Counted from the stretch's first letter, positions 39,016-48,072 are shown. The stretch: DNA of 64,000 nt from Rossellomorea aquimaris (GCF_003315075.1 NZ_QNRJ01000002.1:62001-126000); one strand, 5' to 3'. Notes: generated by a model not told the origin, from the sequence alone. Numbers and translations are program-made.

Positions 39016-39031
39016 ATGTAAGGGATTACAT
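39016..39031. promoter_or_regulatory. Palindrome upstream of cstA
   Basis: ATGTAA-GGGA-TTACAT is a perfect 6-bp inverted repeat about 145 bases upstream of cstA. The half-sites resemble GlnR/TnrA half-sites but the spacer is three bases too short, so the binding protein is unknown. Confidence 0.3.
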
Positions 39032-39116
39032 TATTCAAAAAAAGTTTTTTGACATAATACATATATAGAGAATCATTTTGCTTGAATCGACCCTCTTTTA
39101 AATAAAATCACTAAAA

Positions 39117-39148
39117 TAAAATACACCTCTTAAAAGAGGTGCATTTTA
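39117..39148 (-). terminator. Terminator after the ankyrin gene
   Basis: An AAAATACACCTCTT / AAGAGGTGCATTTT stem with one mismatch lies 12 bases past the stop, with T-rich sequence on the minus strand. Confidence 0.75.
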
Positions 39149-39159
39149 CATGTTGGAAG

Positions 39160-39681
39160 CTACTGTACTTTTCCTTTTGCAAATTCTTCATGAGCTTTTA
39201 TAAATTCTTTATTATTCCTTTCCTTTGCAATTTGCAATGGAGTACGGTCATTTCCTGAATGGATCTCTTGTCCATCCCCGTGAGCCAGTAACAGGGACAC
39301 AATTTCTTCACTTCCGTCGAAAGCAGCAATATGTAACGGTGTGTGCCCCGATGAATCGGGCTGATTGACATTCGCTCCCTGTTTTAATAAAAACTCCAAC
39401 AGTTCTTTAGAAGCTTTTCCGGCGATTCCAGCATGTAAAGCCGTATTGGAAGGAATGTAGGAAACTTTCGAATTTGAAATGGAATTGATATCCGCACCAA
39501 AATTCAAAAGAAGCTCGACGATCTCCTTATGACCAAAATGTGCAGCCACTCCTAATGCTATTAAACCTTGTTCATTATCTGCGTTACAAAGATTTGTGTC
39601 ATTTCTCAATGACTGTTCTACTGTCTCTTTGTCACCTGTTTCAATTGCTTCAAAAAATTCTTGAATGGTAATTGATGTCAT
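39160..39681 (-). CDS. Ankyrin-repeat protein
   Basis: This 173-residue soluble protein is made of about four to five ankyrin repeats. Recognisable turns are LIALGVAAHFGHKEIVELLL, TALHAGIAG, TPLHIAAFDGSEEIVSLLLA and TPLQIAKERN. It has no signal peptide and no extra domain, so it is likely a cytosolic protein-binding scaffold; the partner is unknown. I chose ATG 39681, six bases after GAGGTG, over the upstream GTG at 39690, which is inside the ribosome binding site. It stands alone between topB and cstA. Confidence 0.88.
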   Translation of the reverse strand: MTSITIQEFFEAIETGDKETVEQSLRNDTNLCNADNEQGLIALGVAAHFGHKEIVELLLNFGADINSISNSKVSYIPSNTALHAGIAGKASKELLEFLLKQGANVNQPDSSGHTPLHIAAFDGSEEIVSLLLAHGDGQEIHSGNDRTPLQIAKERNNKEFIKAHEEFAKGKVQ

Positions 39682-39731
39682 TACACCCACCTCATTTTCA
39701 CATAATTATAAATATTCTATCAATTGAATTC

Positions 39732-39773
39732 AAAAAAAGATAGAGATGACTCCTAAAATAGGAAGTCATCCCT
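39732..39773 (-). terminator. topB terminator
   Basis: A stem of about 12 bp with one bulge (GATGACTCCT / AGGAAGTCATC plus outer pairs) is followed by seven T on the minus strand. Confidence 0.85.
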
Positions 39774-39782
39774 ATAAAAAAG

Positions 39783-41951
39783 TTACTGATCCAGTTTAAA
39801 TTTAGCCAAAGCATCAGCTAATGCAGTGTTGACCGGCTCATCCTTCTGCTGTGATTTCAAATACTTATTTAAATCCTTTTTGTTTGCTTTGCTATTCTTT
39901 TCTTTTTTTCTTCGATCGTTAAAGGTTGAAAGTTTCTCTCTATGTCCACACACACAAGTGAACATCTGCCCTTCCCCTTCTCCTCTTAGATCTAAGCGTT
40001 TATGGCAATTAGGGCATCTCGCATTGGTTTTTTTGCTAATATTTTTGCGATGACCGCACTCGCGATCTTGACAGACCAATTTCTTCCCATGCTTATTTTT
40101 TATTTCCAGCATCAGATTGCCACAGTCAGGACATTTCGTTCCTGTCAGATTATCATGAGAGAATTTTTTAGTAGAGTTCTTAATTTCATTAACCGACTTA
40201 TTCGTATAATCTTTGATCTCTTTTAAGAATACTTGTTTATTAAGAGAGCCATTTGCGATTTTTTCAAGCTTTTGCTCCCACTCTGCTGTCAGTGTCGGGG
40301 ATTGTAATTCAAGAGGGGCCAATTCCAATAGTTGCTTTCCTTTAGACGTAATTAGAATTTCTTTTCCTTTCGGTTCAATCACTCCTGAGTTAAAAAGCTT
40401 TTCAATTATATCTGCCCTTGTCGCAACTGTACCCAGTCCACCAGCTTCATGTATGGTGTCGAGAAGATCTTGGTTACTTTCTTTCATGAATTTCTTTGGG
40501 TTTTCCATAGCGGATAGAAGTGTTCCTTCATTAAAACGGCCAGGAGGATTCGTCTGCCCTTCTGTTTCTTTTATTGACAGAACGGAAAATATATCCCCTT
40601 CTTCCATTTTTGATAGCACTTGATCTTTTTCTGAATCAAAATCATATACTTCTTTCCAACCGCTTTCTATAATCCGCTTTCCTTTCGTCTGAAAGGTTTC
40701 AGTCCCAATCGAGGCTTCTATCGTCGTTTGTTCATAAAGATATGGAGGGTAGAATACAGCTAAGAAGCGTTTCACGACTAGATCATAGATCTTTCTTTCA
40801 CGGTCCTGTAACTTTTGTAGGAAAGGTGTCTCCTCCGTCGGTATTATGGCATGGTGATCCGTCACCTTTTGGTCATCAACGTATGCTTTTGAAAGCTGTT
40901 TTGAACTCTGCAACGCTAAATGAGCCATTTTACGATAAGGCTGTACGCTCACTGCTTTCAATCTTTCCTTCAATGTCGCGACCATATCGCTGGATAAATG
41001 TTTGCTATCTGTTCTTGGATAAGTCACTAATTTATGTTGCTCGTACAATTTCTGCATAATGGATAGTGTCTCTTTAGCAGAATAGCCAAAGATTTTATGA
41101 GCATCTCTTTGCAATTCTGTTAAGTCATATAAGGAAGGAGCGTGATTTTTCTTTTCTGATTTTTTCACTGACTGAATAGTGATTTCCTTTTTGTCCTTCA
41201 ATAAAGCCATGACGTTTTTCATTTCGTCTTGAGAAAATGTTTTCGTATCTTTATTTTTACGGTTTGACCAAATGAACGTACCGCGATCCGTCGTAGCCTG
41301 TATGCCATAATACGTTTGTGGTTTAAAGTTCCTGATTTCTTCTTCCCTCTGTGCAATGATGCTTAACGTAGGTGTTTGTACTCGTCCACATGATAGCTGT
41401 GCATTGTGCTTGGTAGTCAAAGCCCTGGTTGCATTCATTCCCACATACCAATCGGCTTCAGATCTCGCTTGGGCAGCCGCATATAGGTTTTCGTATTTTT
41501 TGGCATCTTTCAGTTTATTGAATCCGTCTTTAATCGCTTTATCGGTGACAGATGAAATCCATAACCGTTTCAGCGGTTTATTAACCCGGGCCTTCTCAAT
41601 GATCCATCGGGCAACAAGCTCCCCTTCCCGGCCGGCATCAGTGGCAATGACGATTTCTTTGACATCCGGACGGTTCATTTGTGATTTCACTGAGCTAAAC
41701 TGCTTCCCTGTCTTCTTAATGACCACAAGGTTAAGGGATGGGGGAAGCATAGGCAAATCCTCAAGCTTCCATGTTTTGTAGCGGTCATCATAGCTTTCAG
41801 GCTCTGCTAATGTGACTAAATGTCCCAGGGCCCATGTGACGATATAGTCGTTTCCTTCTAAGAATCCATTTCCTTTTTTCGTACACTGGAGTACTTTGGC
41901 AATATCTCTACCGACAGAAGGCTTTTCTGCCAGGACTAAAATCTTTTTCAT
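39783..41951 (-). CDS. topB: DNA topoisomerase III
   Basis: This 722-residue type IA topoisomerase opens with the Toprim domain (VLAEKPSVGRDIA; TDAGREGE at 104-111). The catalytic Tyr311 is in LVTYPRTDS. The conserved ATRADIIEKLFNSGVIE follows. The C-terminus carries two zinc-ribbon-like modules (CPDCGNLML..CQDRECGH and CPNCHKRLD..CVCGH) and a basic tail. It decatenates DNA by single-strand passage. Its length and the zinc ribbons match the Bacillus topB type rather than topoisomerase I. The start is ATG. It has its own terminator. Confidence 0.95.
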   Translation of the reverse strand: MKKILVLAEKPSVGRDIAKVLQCTKKGNGFLEGNDYIVTWALGHLVTLAEPESYDDRYKTWKLEDLPMLPPSLNLVVIKKTGKQFSSVKSQMNRPDVKEIVIATDAGREGELVARWIIEKARVNKPLKRLWISSVTDKAIKDGFNKLKDAKKYENLYAAAQARSEADWYVGMNATRALTTKHNAQLSCGRVQTPTLSIIAQREEEIRNFKPQTYYGIQATTDRGTFIWSNRKNKDTKTFSQDEMKNVMALLKDKKEITIQSVKKSEKKNHAPSLYDLTELQRDAHKIFGYSAKETLSIMQKLYEQHKLVTYPRTDSKHLSSDMVATLKERLKAVSVQPYRKMAHLALQSSKQLSKAYVDDQKVTDHHAIIPTEETPFLQKLQDRERKIYDLVVKRFLAVFYPPYLYEQTTIEASIGTETFQTKGKRIIESGWKEVYDFDSEKDQVLSKMEEGDIFSVLSIKETEGQTNPPGRFNEGTLLSAMENPKKFMKESNQDLLDTIHEAGGLGTVATRADIIEKLFNSGVIEPKGKEILITSKGKQLLELAPLELQSPTLTAEWEQKLEKIANGSLNKQVFLKEIKDYTNKSVNEIKNSTKKFSHDNLTGTKCPDCGNLMLEIKNKHGKKLVCQDRECGHRKNISKKTNARCPNCHKRLDLRGEGEGQMFTCVCGHREKLSTFNDRRKKEKNSKANKKDLNKYLKSQQKDEPVNTALADALAKFKLDQ

Positions 41952-42073
41952 GTAAAAAATCCTTTCAATACTAGGTGTTTTGTTTTTAAATCTTTTCTAT
42001 TTTAACATACAATAAAATGAATAGTGTTCTAGAGTTCAGACCAATCACCTTTCACTTGGTTGGTTTCTTCCAT

Positions 42074-42100
42074 GAAAAAAAGAGCATCTAGAGAGATGCC
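42074..42100 (-). terminator. Second terminator behind cotE
   Basis: A 6-bp stem GCATCT / AGATGC with a 4-base loop is followed by CTCTTTTTTT on the minus strand. It stands in tandem behind the main cotE terminator. Confidence 0.6.
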
Positions 42101-42153
42101 CCCTGTACTGTTTACCATCCCTTATGCGATAAATTCCCTTTAACTCTGAAGAA

Positions 42154-42184
42154 GAAAAAACTAGGAAGAGGCCGTCTTCCTAGT
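42154..42184 (-). terminator. cotE terminator
   Basis: A perfect 10-bp stem ACTAGGAAGA / TCTTCCTAGT with a 5-base loop is followed by a T run, 6 bases past the cotE stop. Confidence 0.9.
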
Positions 42185-42189
42185 AAATG

Positions 42190-42726
42190 CTATTCTTCGT
42201 CTCCTTCTAAGAAGTCTGGATCTAACTCTTCAAATTCTTCATCATCTAAGTCGCAATCCCAGTCTTCATCGTCACAACCTTCAGGATTTACAAGGACACA
42301 TACTTTCGTTTCTCCTATAACTTCCACTAGGAATTCACGTTCGACGTGAACAATGATTTTGTTACCATTCGGTGAAATAACCGCTTCGCAGCAATTCGGC
42401 TGTTGCAGTACTCGAGCACATACTTCAATATCATCTAAGCAATCAGGATCACGGTATTTCAACTTAATGCAGTCTGTATACTGTACTCTCTCTGTTACAA
42501 CGGATGTCTTTGTGTTGTCACTGTGGGAGTACCATACGTTGATATCGTATGAACCGTGAATTTCAACCTTCTTGCCAACTTTGTGTGCTTCATACTGATG
42601 ATTAATGATCCAGCAGCCTAAAATGCTCGATGGATTATGCGGCGGGCTAATCGTATGATGAGACTGTGTGAATTTACGTCCCTTCGCTACGACCGCTTTA
42701 GTAATAATCTCTCTATATTCTGCCAT
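42190..42726 (-). CDS. cotE: CotE, outer spore coat morphogenetic protein
   Basis: This 178-residue protein starts at ATG 42726 ([20 protein letters not shown]), eight bases after GAGGAGGT, as in B. subtilis CotE. Signatures are [54 protein letters not shown] and a very acidic C-terminus. CotE forms the scaffold on which the outer coat assembles and is required for attachment of outer layers. Two sporulation-type promoters are seen upstream. The gene is separated from mutS by about 20 kb, unlike in close relatives. Its presence supports a classical coat in this species. Confidence 0.97.
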   Translation of the reverse strand: MAEYREIITKAVVAKGRKFTQSHHTISPPHNPSSILGCWIINHQYEAHKVGKKVEIHGSYDINVWYSHSDNTKTSVVTERVQYTDCIKLKYRDPDCLDDIEVCARVLQQPNCCEAVISPNGNKIIVHVEREFLVEVIGETKVCVLVNPEGCDDEDWDCDLDDEEFEELDPDFLEGDEE

Positions 42727-42756
42727 TCGAGCGAACCTCCTCATTCATTTTCAATT

Positions 42757-42837
42757 CATCTTATGCGACTATCTAGGTGTTTGTGCGAGTAAATTTAATT
42801 ACATAATGGGATTGTTGCTTAGATAATGTATTGTATG
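42757..42837 (-). promoter_or_regulatory. cotE tandem sporulation promoters (sigma-K-like and sigma-E-like)
   Basis: The proximal promoter reads AC (42783-42784), 17 bp, CATAAGATG (42757-42765), matching sigma-K AC-N16/17-CATANNNTA except for the last base. The distal element CATACAATA (42829-42837) is a sigma-E -10 (CATACANT); its -35 is poor. B. subtilis cotE is also driven by a sigma-E P1 and a sigma-K P2. Confidence 0.55.
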
Positions 42838-42940
42838 CGAATACCCATTGAATGTTCCGGAATGCACTACCCGCCACCCTAGAAAAATGGTAAACTAAGA
42901 TTCAGCAATGAAGTGTCGATTCGAAAAGGAGGATGTATTC

Positions 42941-43207
42941 ATGTCAAAAAGCAAGGCAAGACGAAAAAGGGATCATGTCCTTAGAAATACGGGCCGGGAT
43001 GTGACGAGGCTCCGGAGTACCTTACCAGACTTTTCAATAATGGAGCGCACCACTAAAACGAAAAAGGAAACATTAGCAAAAAATCACACTAAACACAAAA
43101 AACGATCTCCGCTTGAAAGGGACATTCCTTTAAGCAGAGATCGTTTTTATTTTAATTATCCACCTATTTACACCATTCTTCTATTAAGAACAGCTTCCGG
43201 GCGTTGA
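42941..43207 (+). CDS. Small basic protein between cotE and ricA
   Basis: I placed the start at ATG 42941 (MSKSKARRKRDHVLRNTGRD), seven bases after AAAGGAGG. The frame codes 88 residues; the first 55 are strongly basic (RTTKTKKETLAKNHTKHKKR). The frame then reads straight through a bidirectional terminator hairpin (43097-43152) and ends at 43207 inside the 3' end of ricA. The native stop has probably been lost, or the protein is shorter and an indel hides its end. The basic N-terminal part would suit nucleic-acid binding. No family is recognised. Confidence 0.6.
   Translation: MSKSKARRKRDHVLRNTGRDVTRLRSTLPDFSIMERTTKTKKETLAKNHTKHKKRSPLERDIPLSRDRFYFNYPPIYTILLLRTASGR
43097..43152. terminator. 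Bidirectional terminator downstream of ricA
   Basis: A long hairpin (AACGATCTC / GAGATCGTT plus GCTT / AAGC and AAAGG / CCTTT inner pairs) is flanked by A and T runs on both sides. It can end ricA on the minus strand and the small basic gene on the plus strand. Confidence 0.8.
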
Positions 43208-43615
43208 GTTTTTCACTTGTGATCCGGTTTCACCACGGAGTAAGTCTCCCCCGGTGGTTTCAATGATTTGATCCGTCACATTATTAGAAATGACGGAAGC
43301 GACAATTTGCAGTAAATCATTCACGTCCGTTTGAGACTCTTTAAATTGTTGTACGACTGGAATGGCGTCGATTTCTTTTTCCAGGTTTTCAATCTTTTCT
43401 TCAACCATTTTTAATGCTTCTGTCTTACCATAGTGCTGGAAGTTAACCGCTTGTTTTTGTAAGCTCTTAATACTTGCGATCATTTCACGCACTTTTTGAT
43501 TTTCGTGAATCTGAGCTTCTGCGCGTTTAAAGAAATCCACTTCTTCTGTTTCAGCAATCATCGTTGCAAGCTCTTCTGCCCGCTTCATAATATCGTCTTT
43601 TGTGTACTTTGCCAT
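43184..43615 (-). CDS. ricA: RicA (YmcA), RNase Y-specificity / biofilm and sporulation factor
   Basis: This 143-residue helical protein has the YmcA signature TEEVDFFKRAEAQIHEN, SLQKQAVNFQHYGK and GGDLLRGETGSQVK, with a terminal Cys (PGSCS). In B. subtilis RicA, RicF (YlbF) and RicT (YaaT) form an Fe-S-binding complex that works with RNase Y and stimulates the Spo0A phosphorelay. The start is ATG, one base after the miaB stop region, so the two genes are co-transcribed. Length and context match the family. Confidence 0.94.
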   Translation of the reverse strand: MAKYTKDDIMKRAEELATMIAETEEVDFFKRAEAQIHENQKVREMIASIKSLQKQAVNFQHYGKTEALKMVEEKIENLEKEIDAIPVVQQFKESQTDVNDLLQIVASVISNNVTDQIIETTGGDLLRGETGSQVKNSTPGSCS

Positions 43616-43616
43616 A

Positions 43617-45182
43617 TTAATTCACCTCTACCGGTTCTTGAAATTCTGATCCAATCATGCCTTTTTCGACCATTTCCCCATCCAGTGACCACGATTTAGC
43701 ATCTGTGATCTTAACCTTTACAATTTTTCCAATGGCTGTTTTAGGAGCCTTGAAGTTGACAAGCTTGCTGCGTCGGGTATAGCCGGCAAGGATGTCAGGG
43801 TTTTTCTTACTCTCTCCATCCACCAGTACCTCGACAATCTGTCCTTTATAGTTCTTCATCGCTTCAGCAGAGTATTCCTTCACAACTGTATTTAATCGTT
43901 GAAGCCGTTCCTTTTTGACTTCCATCGGTACATTGTCATTCATTTTCGCCGCAGGGGTACCTTCCCTAGGAGAATAGATGTACGTAAAAGCCGATTCAAA
44001 TCCAACTTCCCGATATAAAGAAAGTGTTTCTTCAAATTGCTCTTCGGTCTCATTCGGATATCCGACGATAATGTCAGTTGTAAGAGCAACGTCCGGCATC
44101 GCTGTTTTAATTTTCCTTACTAATTCCAGGAATTGCTCACGTGTATACTTGCGTGCCATGATTTTTAGAACATCTGTCGATCCGGATTGAACCGGTAAAT
44201 GAATATGCTCAACCAGATTCCCTTTTTTCGCAAGGACTTCTATTAAGTGATCATCGAAATCCCTCGGGTGACTCGTCGTAAATCGAATACGTGGAAGATC
44301 CACTTTTCGAAGGTCATCCATTAAATCTCCTAAGCCATATTCAAGATCCTCGATATCTTTACCATAGGCATTCACGTTCTGACCAAGAAGAGTGATTTCC
44401 TGATACCCCTGGGCGGCAAGTTGTCGTACCTCTTGAATGATTTCTTCAGGACGGCGGCTTCGTTCCTTACCCCGTGTGTATGGAACGATACAGTATGTAC
44501 AGAACTTGTCACACCCGTACATGATGTTCACCCATGCTTTAATGTTACCGCGGCGAACCTTCGGAAGGTTCTCGATGACGTCCCCTTCTTTAGACCAAAC
44601 TTCTACGACCATTGCTTTGGACATATAAGCATCGGACAGGATTTTAGGAAGACGGTGAATGTTATGGGTTCCAAAAATCATATCAACCTGCTGGTATGTT
44701 TTCAGGATTTTATTCACAACGGATTCTTCCTGGGACATACACCCGCATACACCGATTAACAGCTCAGGTTTTTCCCGTTTCAAATGCTTCAGGTGCCCTA
44801 ATTCCCCAAACACCTTATTTTCGGCATTTTCACGAATCGCACATGTATTTAAAAGGATAACATCTGCATCATCAGTCGAATTCGTCGCTTCATAGCCCAA
44901 TGCCATGAAAATCCCTGCCATCACTTCTGTATCATGTTCATTCATTTGACAACCGTACGTACGAATATAGAATTTCTTGCCTTCCCCTAAACCTCTATAT
45001 TGATCATCAATCGTAAAGTCATTATGATATTTAATTTCTTCCTTCCCACGCTTTTTGGCATCTTTTAACGATGGTGGGATATAGACACTTTCAAAGTATT
45101 TACTGTAGTCCTTTTCGGATTTTTGGTCCGGTGGAGTAACAGACTTCGATTGTTGTCCATGATTTCGTTGCTCTTCGTTCAT
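43617..45182 (-). CDS. miaB: MiaB, tRNA-2-methylthio-N6-dimethylallyladenosine synthase
   Basis: This protein of about 521 residues has an N-terminal UPF0004 domain holding the auxiliary cluster cysteines ([30 protein letters not shown]), a radical-SAM motif [15 protein letters not shown], and a C-terminal TRAM domain. The N-terminal extension of about 65 residues is typical of bacilli. It methylthiolates i6A37 in tRNAs, acting after MiaA. I chose ATG 45182 with AAAGGGGA upstream; an in-frame start at 45212 has no such site. Upstream relatives usually have korB here; an 18-kb block intervenes. Confidence 0.96.
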   Translation of the reverse strand: MNEEQRNHGQQSKSVTPPDQKSEKDYSKYFESVYIPPSLKDAKKRGKEEIKYHNDFTIDDQYRGLGEGKKFYIRTYGCQMNEHDTEVMAGIFMALGYEATNSTDDADVILLNTCAIRENAENKVFGELGHLKHLKREKPELLIGVCGCMSQEESVVNKILKTYQQVDMIFGTHNIHRLPKILSDAYMSKAMVVEVWSKEGDVIENLPKVRRGNIKAWVNIMYGCDKFCTYCIVPYTRGKERSRRPEEIIQEVRQLAAQGYQEITLLGQNVNAYGKDIEDLEYGLGDLMDDLRKVDLPRIRFTTSHPRDFDDHLIEVLAKKGNLVEHIHLPVQSGSTDVLKIMARKYTREQFLELVRKIKTAMPDVALTTDIIVGYPNETEEQFEETLSLYREVGFESAFTYIYSPREGTPAAKMNDNVPMEVKKERLQRLNTVVKEYSAEAMKNYKGQIVEVLVDGESKKNPDILAGYTRRSKLVNFKAPKTAIGKIVKVKITDAKSWSLDGEMVEKGMIGSEFQEPVEVN

Positions 45183-45293
45183 GAAAAATCCCCTTTCTAC
45201 CTCTATGACCAAACCGCTTATCTTCTATTATAAAATAATCTAAGAAGATATACATTCTTGCACATTATAATAGTATAAAGGTTTTTGAGGCTA

Positions 45294-45302
45294 CATACAA
45301 TA
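45294..45302 (+). promoter_or_regulatory. Sigma-E-like -10 element upstream of the coiled-coil gene
   Basis: CATACAATA matches the sigma-E -10 consensus CATACANT exactly. Upstream, GTATAAA at about 14 bases is only a partial -35. It lies about 160 bases before the gene at 45460. Confidence 0.35.
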
Positions 45303-45459
45303 GAGGCGCTTAAGTGTTGAAATTTGTTCGAAACTTTCTGCATACGTGGATAAATGGGCTTTCATCCATGTAACTCCCCTCGCAAATGGTGCATAACGTA
45401 AAGTAAGACAAATACCCAGGGAGGAGATCCAAATAGCAAAGGATAAAATAAAGACGCCT

Positions 45460-46815
45460 ATGTATCACATTGAAAACCAAGAAAAATTATACTTCCATTC
45501 CAAAATAGATGAACTGAATCAAACCATTGAAAGATTACAAGAAAGCTATCTGTATGCAGAGGTTCAGCATTATAAAGAACTTTTCACTCTAAAACTTCAC
45601 CAATTGGAGCATCTAAACGAGGAGTTAGAAGTAAACCGGGTTTCTGAGGAAGAACTTATGAGGGACCGAAATAGATTTAAAGAAGGGAAAGAGAAGCTTG
45701 AGTATCAAGTGAATGAGCTTCATCATCAACTACACGTCAAGGAAAATATCCTTATAGAGCAGGTTGAAACGGTTAATGAATTAGAGCAAAATCTGCTTCG
45801 GACCGAGATGGAGCGAAAAAATCTATCAGTTTCTTTATCCTTATTAGAAGATGAAGGGAAAACACTTCAGGATAAGCTTATCAGCAAGGAAGAGTCCCTT
45901 TTGGAACAAGGTGAAACGGTAAAAGAGTTGGAGAAAAAACTGGTTCAAACTGAGGTAGAACGGAAAAACCTGTCCCTTTCCATGTCCAGGCTGAATGAAG
46001 AAAGAGATTCACTCCGTCAACAGCTTCATCATAAGGAAACGCTGCTTCAAGAAAAAGCTATATCCATTAACGAACTAGAAAAAAAGCTCCTTCAATCGGA
46101 AAATGAACTCAATAGCCTCTCACTTTCATTATCCAAGCTGGAAGAAAGTCATAACAAGTCATCAACTGAAAACAAAACGTTACTAAATGAAAATCAAACA
46201 TTACTGCAACTAAATCAATCGTTAAATACGAAGGTCCATAGTCAACAACAACATATTTCGGATATAAATGCTGCTTTAGCTCATTCCGAAGAAACGAAGA
46301 AAGAAATGTTCTATAGCCTTATTTCCAAAACAGAAGAGTTAGAAAAGCTGATGTCTGAGAGAAAACATACTCTTGATTCTTTGCAGTTCGCAAAAGATCA
46401 GTTAGTGGAAGCAGAAAAACAAAAAATGGAGTATATAAAAACGTTTATCAGCGAATATCAAAAGCAATTTGAAGAGAATGAGTGGTGGTTTTCCACCCAA
46501 TTTGCCGATATTGATCAACGGTCAAAACAACAGGATGAACGGATTGAAGCGGTCGAGCAGGAGCAAGAGCTTCACTTCATCCACCAGAATGAAGCTCTAA
46601 TGGAGAAATTTAAAGAAGTCGAGCAGCGATTTATAGAATTTATTGAAGAAGTGGATTCCATCCGTGACCATAATTCCATAATGACTCACAATCTATTTGA
46701 ACTGAAACGCTTGGTTGAGAACCAAAAGAGAAGTCAGACTCATATAATAAAACCTCGTCAAAAAGCTTCCGCAAATAAGCTGGGTACACAAAAGGATGAC
46801 AGTCCAAGAGAATGA
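45460..46815 (+). CDS. Long coiled-coil protein with 49-residue repeats (putative spore-surface protein)
   Basis: This 451-residue protein is almost wholly coiled coil. Residues 90-236 consist of three consecutive repeats of exactly 49 residues, seven heptads each (each begins QL/KL..KE..L). There is no signal peptide or membrane segment. The start is unclear: the only strong ribosome binding site, GGAGGAG (45420-45426), is 34 bases before ATG 45460. It points to an in-frame ATA codon at 45433, which would add nine residues. It is the first gene of the AT-rich block and is convergent with the next gene. Position among late-sporulation promoters suggests a structural role on the spore, which is inference. 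Confidence 0.75.
   Translation: MYHIENQEKLYFHSKIDELNQTIERLQESYLYAEVQHYKELFTLKLHQLEHLNEELEVNRVSEEELMRDRNRFKEGKEKLEYQVNELHHQLHVKENILIEQVETVNELEQNLLRTEMERKNLSVSLSLLEDEGKTLQDKLISKEESLLEQGETVKELEKKLVQTEVERKNLSLSMSRLNEERDSLRQQLHHKETLLQEKAISINELEKKLLQSENELNSLSLSLSKLEESHNKSSTENKTLLNENQTLLQLNQSLNTKVHSQQQHISDINAALAHSEETKKEMFYSLISKTEELEKLMSERKHTLDSLQFAKDQLVEAEKQKMEYIKTFISEYQKQFEENEWWFSTQFADIDQRSKQQDERIEAVEQEQELHFIHQNEALMEKFKEVEQRFIEFIEEVDSIRDHNSIMTHNLFELKRLVENQKRSQTHIIKPRQKASANKLGTQKDDSPRE
45727..46167 (+). repeat. Three in-frame 147-bp (49-codon) repeats
   Basis: The translated units 90-138, 139-187 and 188-236 align without gaps. Conserved positions include ETV.ELE.(K/N)L, ER(K)NLS.S.S.L and a final charged heptad. 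DNA copies have diverged. Confidence 0.75.
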
Positions 46816-46827
46816 CGACAGTAATAA

Positions 46828-46865
46828 AGAAAGTTGCCCTGGGAGACCCTGGGCAACTTTTTATT
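46828..46865. terminator. Bidirectional terminator
   Basis: A 9-bp stem AAGTTGCCC / GGGCAACTT (46831-46839 with 46851-46859) with A and T runs on both sides lies between two convergent genes. Confidence 0.88.
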
Positions 46866-46866
46866 G

Positions 46867-48072
46867 TTAATAGGTAATCATGATTTTATTGTTTGAACTG
46901 AGCTGGAGTTCTTGTTCTTCAAATAGTACAAACCCTAAAATAGTAGAAGTTTCCTGTTCTTCAAGATTTTCCAGCGTAAATTGCAATCCCTCCACCGCAA
47001 TTGTTTCACCCGGCGGGATAAATGACTCCTGTATAGATTCAATCCAATAATCGCCAGTTGCGTATGCCTTTTCAAGCCAGTCTTCCCCCATATACTTCCA
47101 TCCTTGTGCACCGTTTTGGCCTTGAATGGAAAAGATATCACTCATTTCAGGGGGAAGGATCTGTCCTCCAATTTCAATTTTATCAGGAGGGTTCATTCGA
47201 AAGCAGATTTTTGGATTCAATAAGTCTACGTTTCCGGTATTCTTTATAAAAAAGCCGGCTTTTATAGAATATCTTTCCAGTTTTCGATTAGGTAGTACAT
47301 GATAATCAAAATATATTTCAGCAGAAGGCTTTTTTACCTGAGCTTCTTGAATTTTCCGACCCGCTTTTTGCTTTTTGATTTCTTCGTATTCTTTATCATC
47401 AATCTGAGTATGCCTATTTGGCTTCTTCGTCTCACCCTTATTAATTCCGGTATCCTCTACAAGCTTATCTGTCGTTCTTAATAAATGCAGAACATTCAAA
47501 TCGAGTAAGGTAGGTTTTTGCTTCCCCAGTAGTGTTTTTAGTACACAAGTCGTCAAAATGGAAGGGCCTTCGTTAAGTAGGAATTCCTCATCCTTACACT
47601 GCACGGAACATCTAAGATGTGGAATTGAGTGGCGCTCGGGCAATAAATAATATCCATTGAAATGCAGCTCATCCTTATAGAACGAGAGATTTTTTTTGAC
47701 TTTGATGGAATTCAGTTTTTCGTTATACCCTAATGAAACAAACCGTTTATCGTTCTTTAGTTTGCTCGACACTAGTTCAATAAATAGATCCCCTTCAATA
47801 AGCTCTTCAGTATTTCCCCCTATTGTAATATCAACCCCATAATGAGTTAATACCTCTTTCACCTTTTCATTTATCTCATGATTTATGTTTTCATTCGATG
47901 TATTCACTGATAGCCATACTTTTTTTCCATGAAGAGAACTTTTCACTTCCACCAATTGTTCTTCTTTGTTCCAATTGAAATGATAATTATTCTCCGCACA
48001 AAAAAACCGGATGGCTATTAACGAATGGGCCGGAATTGATCCCCAGTCATGATTATTGATTTTTAATTTCAT
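46867..48072 (-). CDS. Uncharacterised 401-residue protein, possible spore-surface component
   Basis: I do not recognise this protein. It has no signal peptide or membrane helix. The N-terminal half is mixed alpha/beta (MKLKINNHDWGSIPAHSLIA). A basic linker (about residues 218-245, rich in Lys and Glu) follows. The C-terminal part (AEIYFDYHVLPNRKLERYSI onward) is beta-rich, with LLNPKICFRMNPPDKIEIGG and WIESIQESFIPPGETIAVEG looking like an Ig-like sandwich. It lies between two convergent-type terminator and promoter regions at the edge of the glycan island. A CATAAGATA -10 element (48111-48119) lies upstream, but with no AC at -35. Confidence 0.7.
   Translation of the reverse strand: MKLKINNHDWGSIPAHSLIAIRFFCAENNYHFNWNKEEQLVEVKSSLHGKKVWLSVNTSNENINHEINEKVKEVLTHYGVDITIGGNTEELIEGDLFIELVSSKLKNDKRFVSLGYNEKLNSIKVKKNLSFYKDELHFNGYYLLPERHSIPHLRCSVQCKDEEFLLNEGPSILTTCVLKTLLGKQKPTLLDLNVLHLLRTTDKLVEDTGINKGETKKPNRHTQIDDKEYEEIKKQKAGRKIQEAQVKKPSAEIYFDYHVLPNRKLERYSIKAGFFIKNTGNVDLLNPKICFRMNPPDKIEIGGQILPPEMSDIFSIQGQNGAQGWKYMGEDWLEKAYATGDYWIESIQESFIPPGETIAVEGLQFTLENLEEQETSTILGFVLFEEQELQLSSNNKIMITY

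Noticed and set aside
39016..39031. GlnR/TnrA operator upstream of cstA
   Set aside because: Half-sites fit, but the spacer is 4 instead of 7 bases; kept only as an unassigned palindrome.
40213..40623. 136-codon plus-strand frame
   Set aside because: Antisense shadow of topB.
41356..41781. 141-codon plus-strand frame
   Set aside because: Antisense shadow of topB with no ribosome binding site.
45727..46167. CRISPR-like or mobile repeat array
   Set aside because: The repeats are in-frame coding units of a coiled-coil protein and diverged at DNA level.
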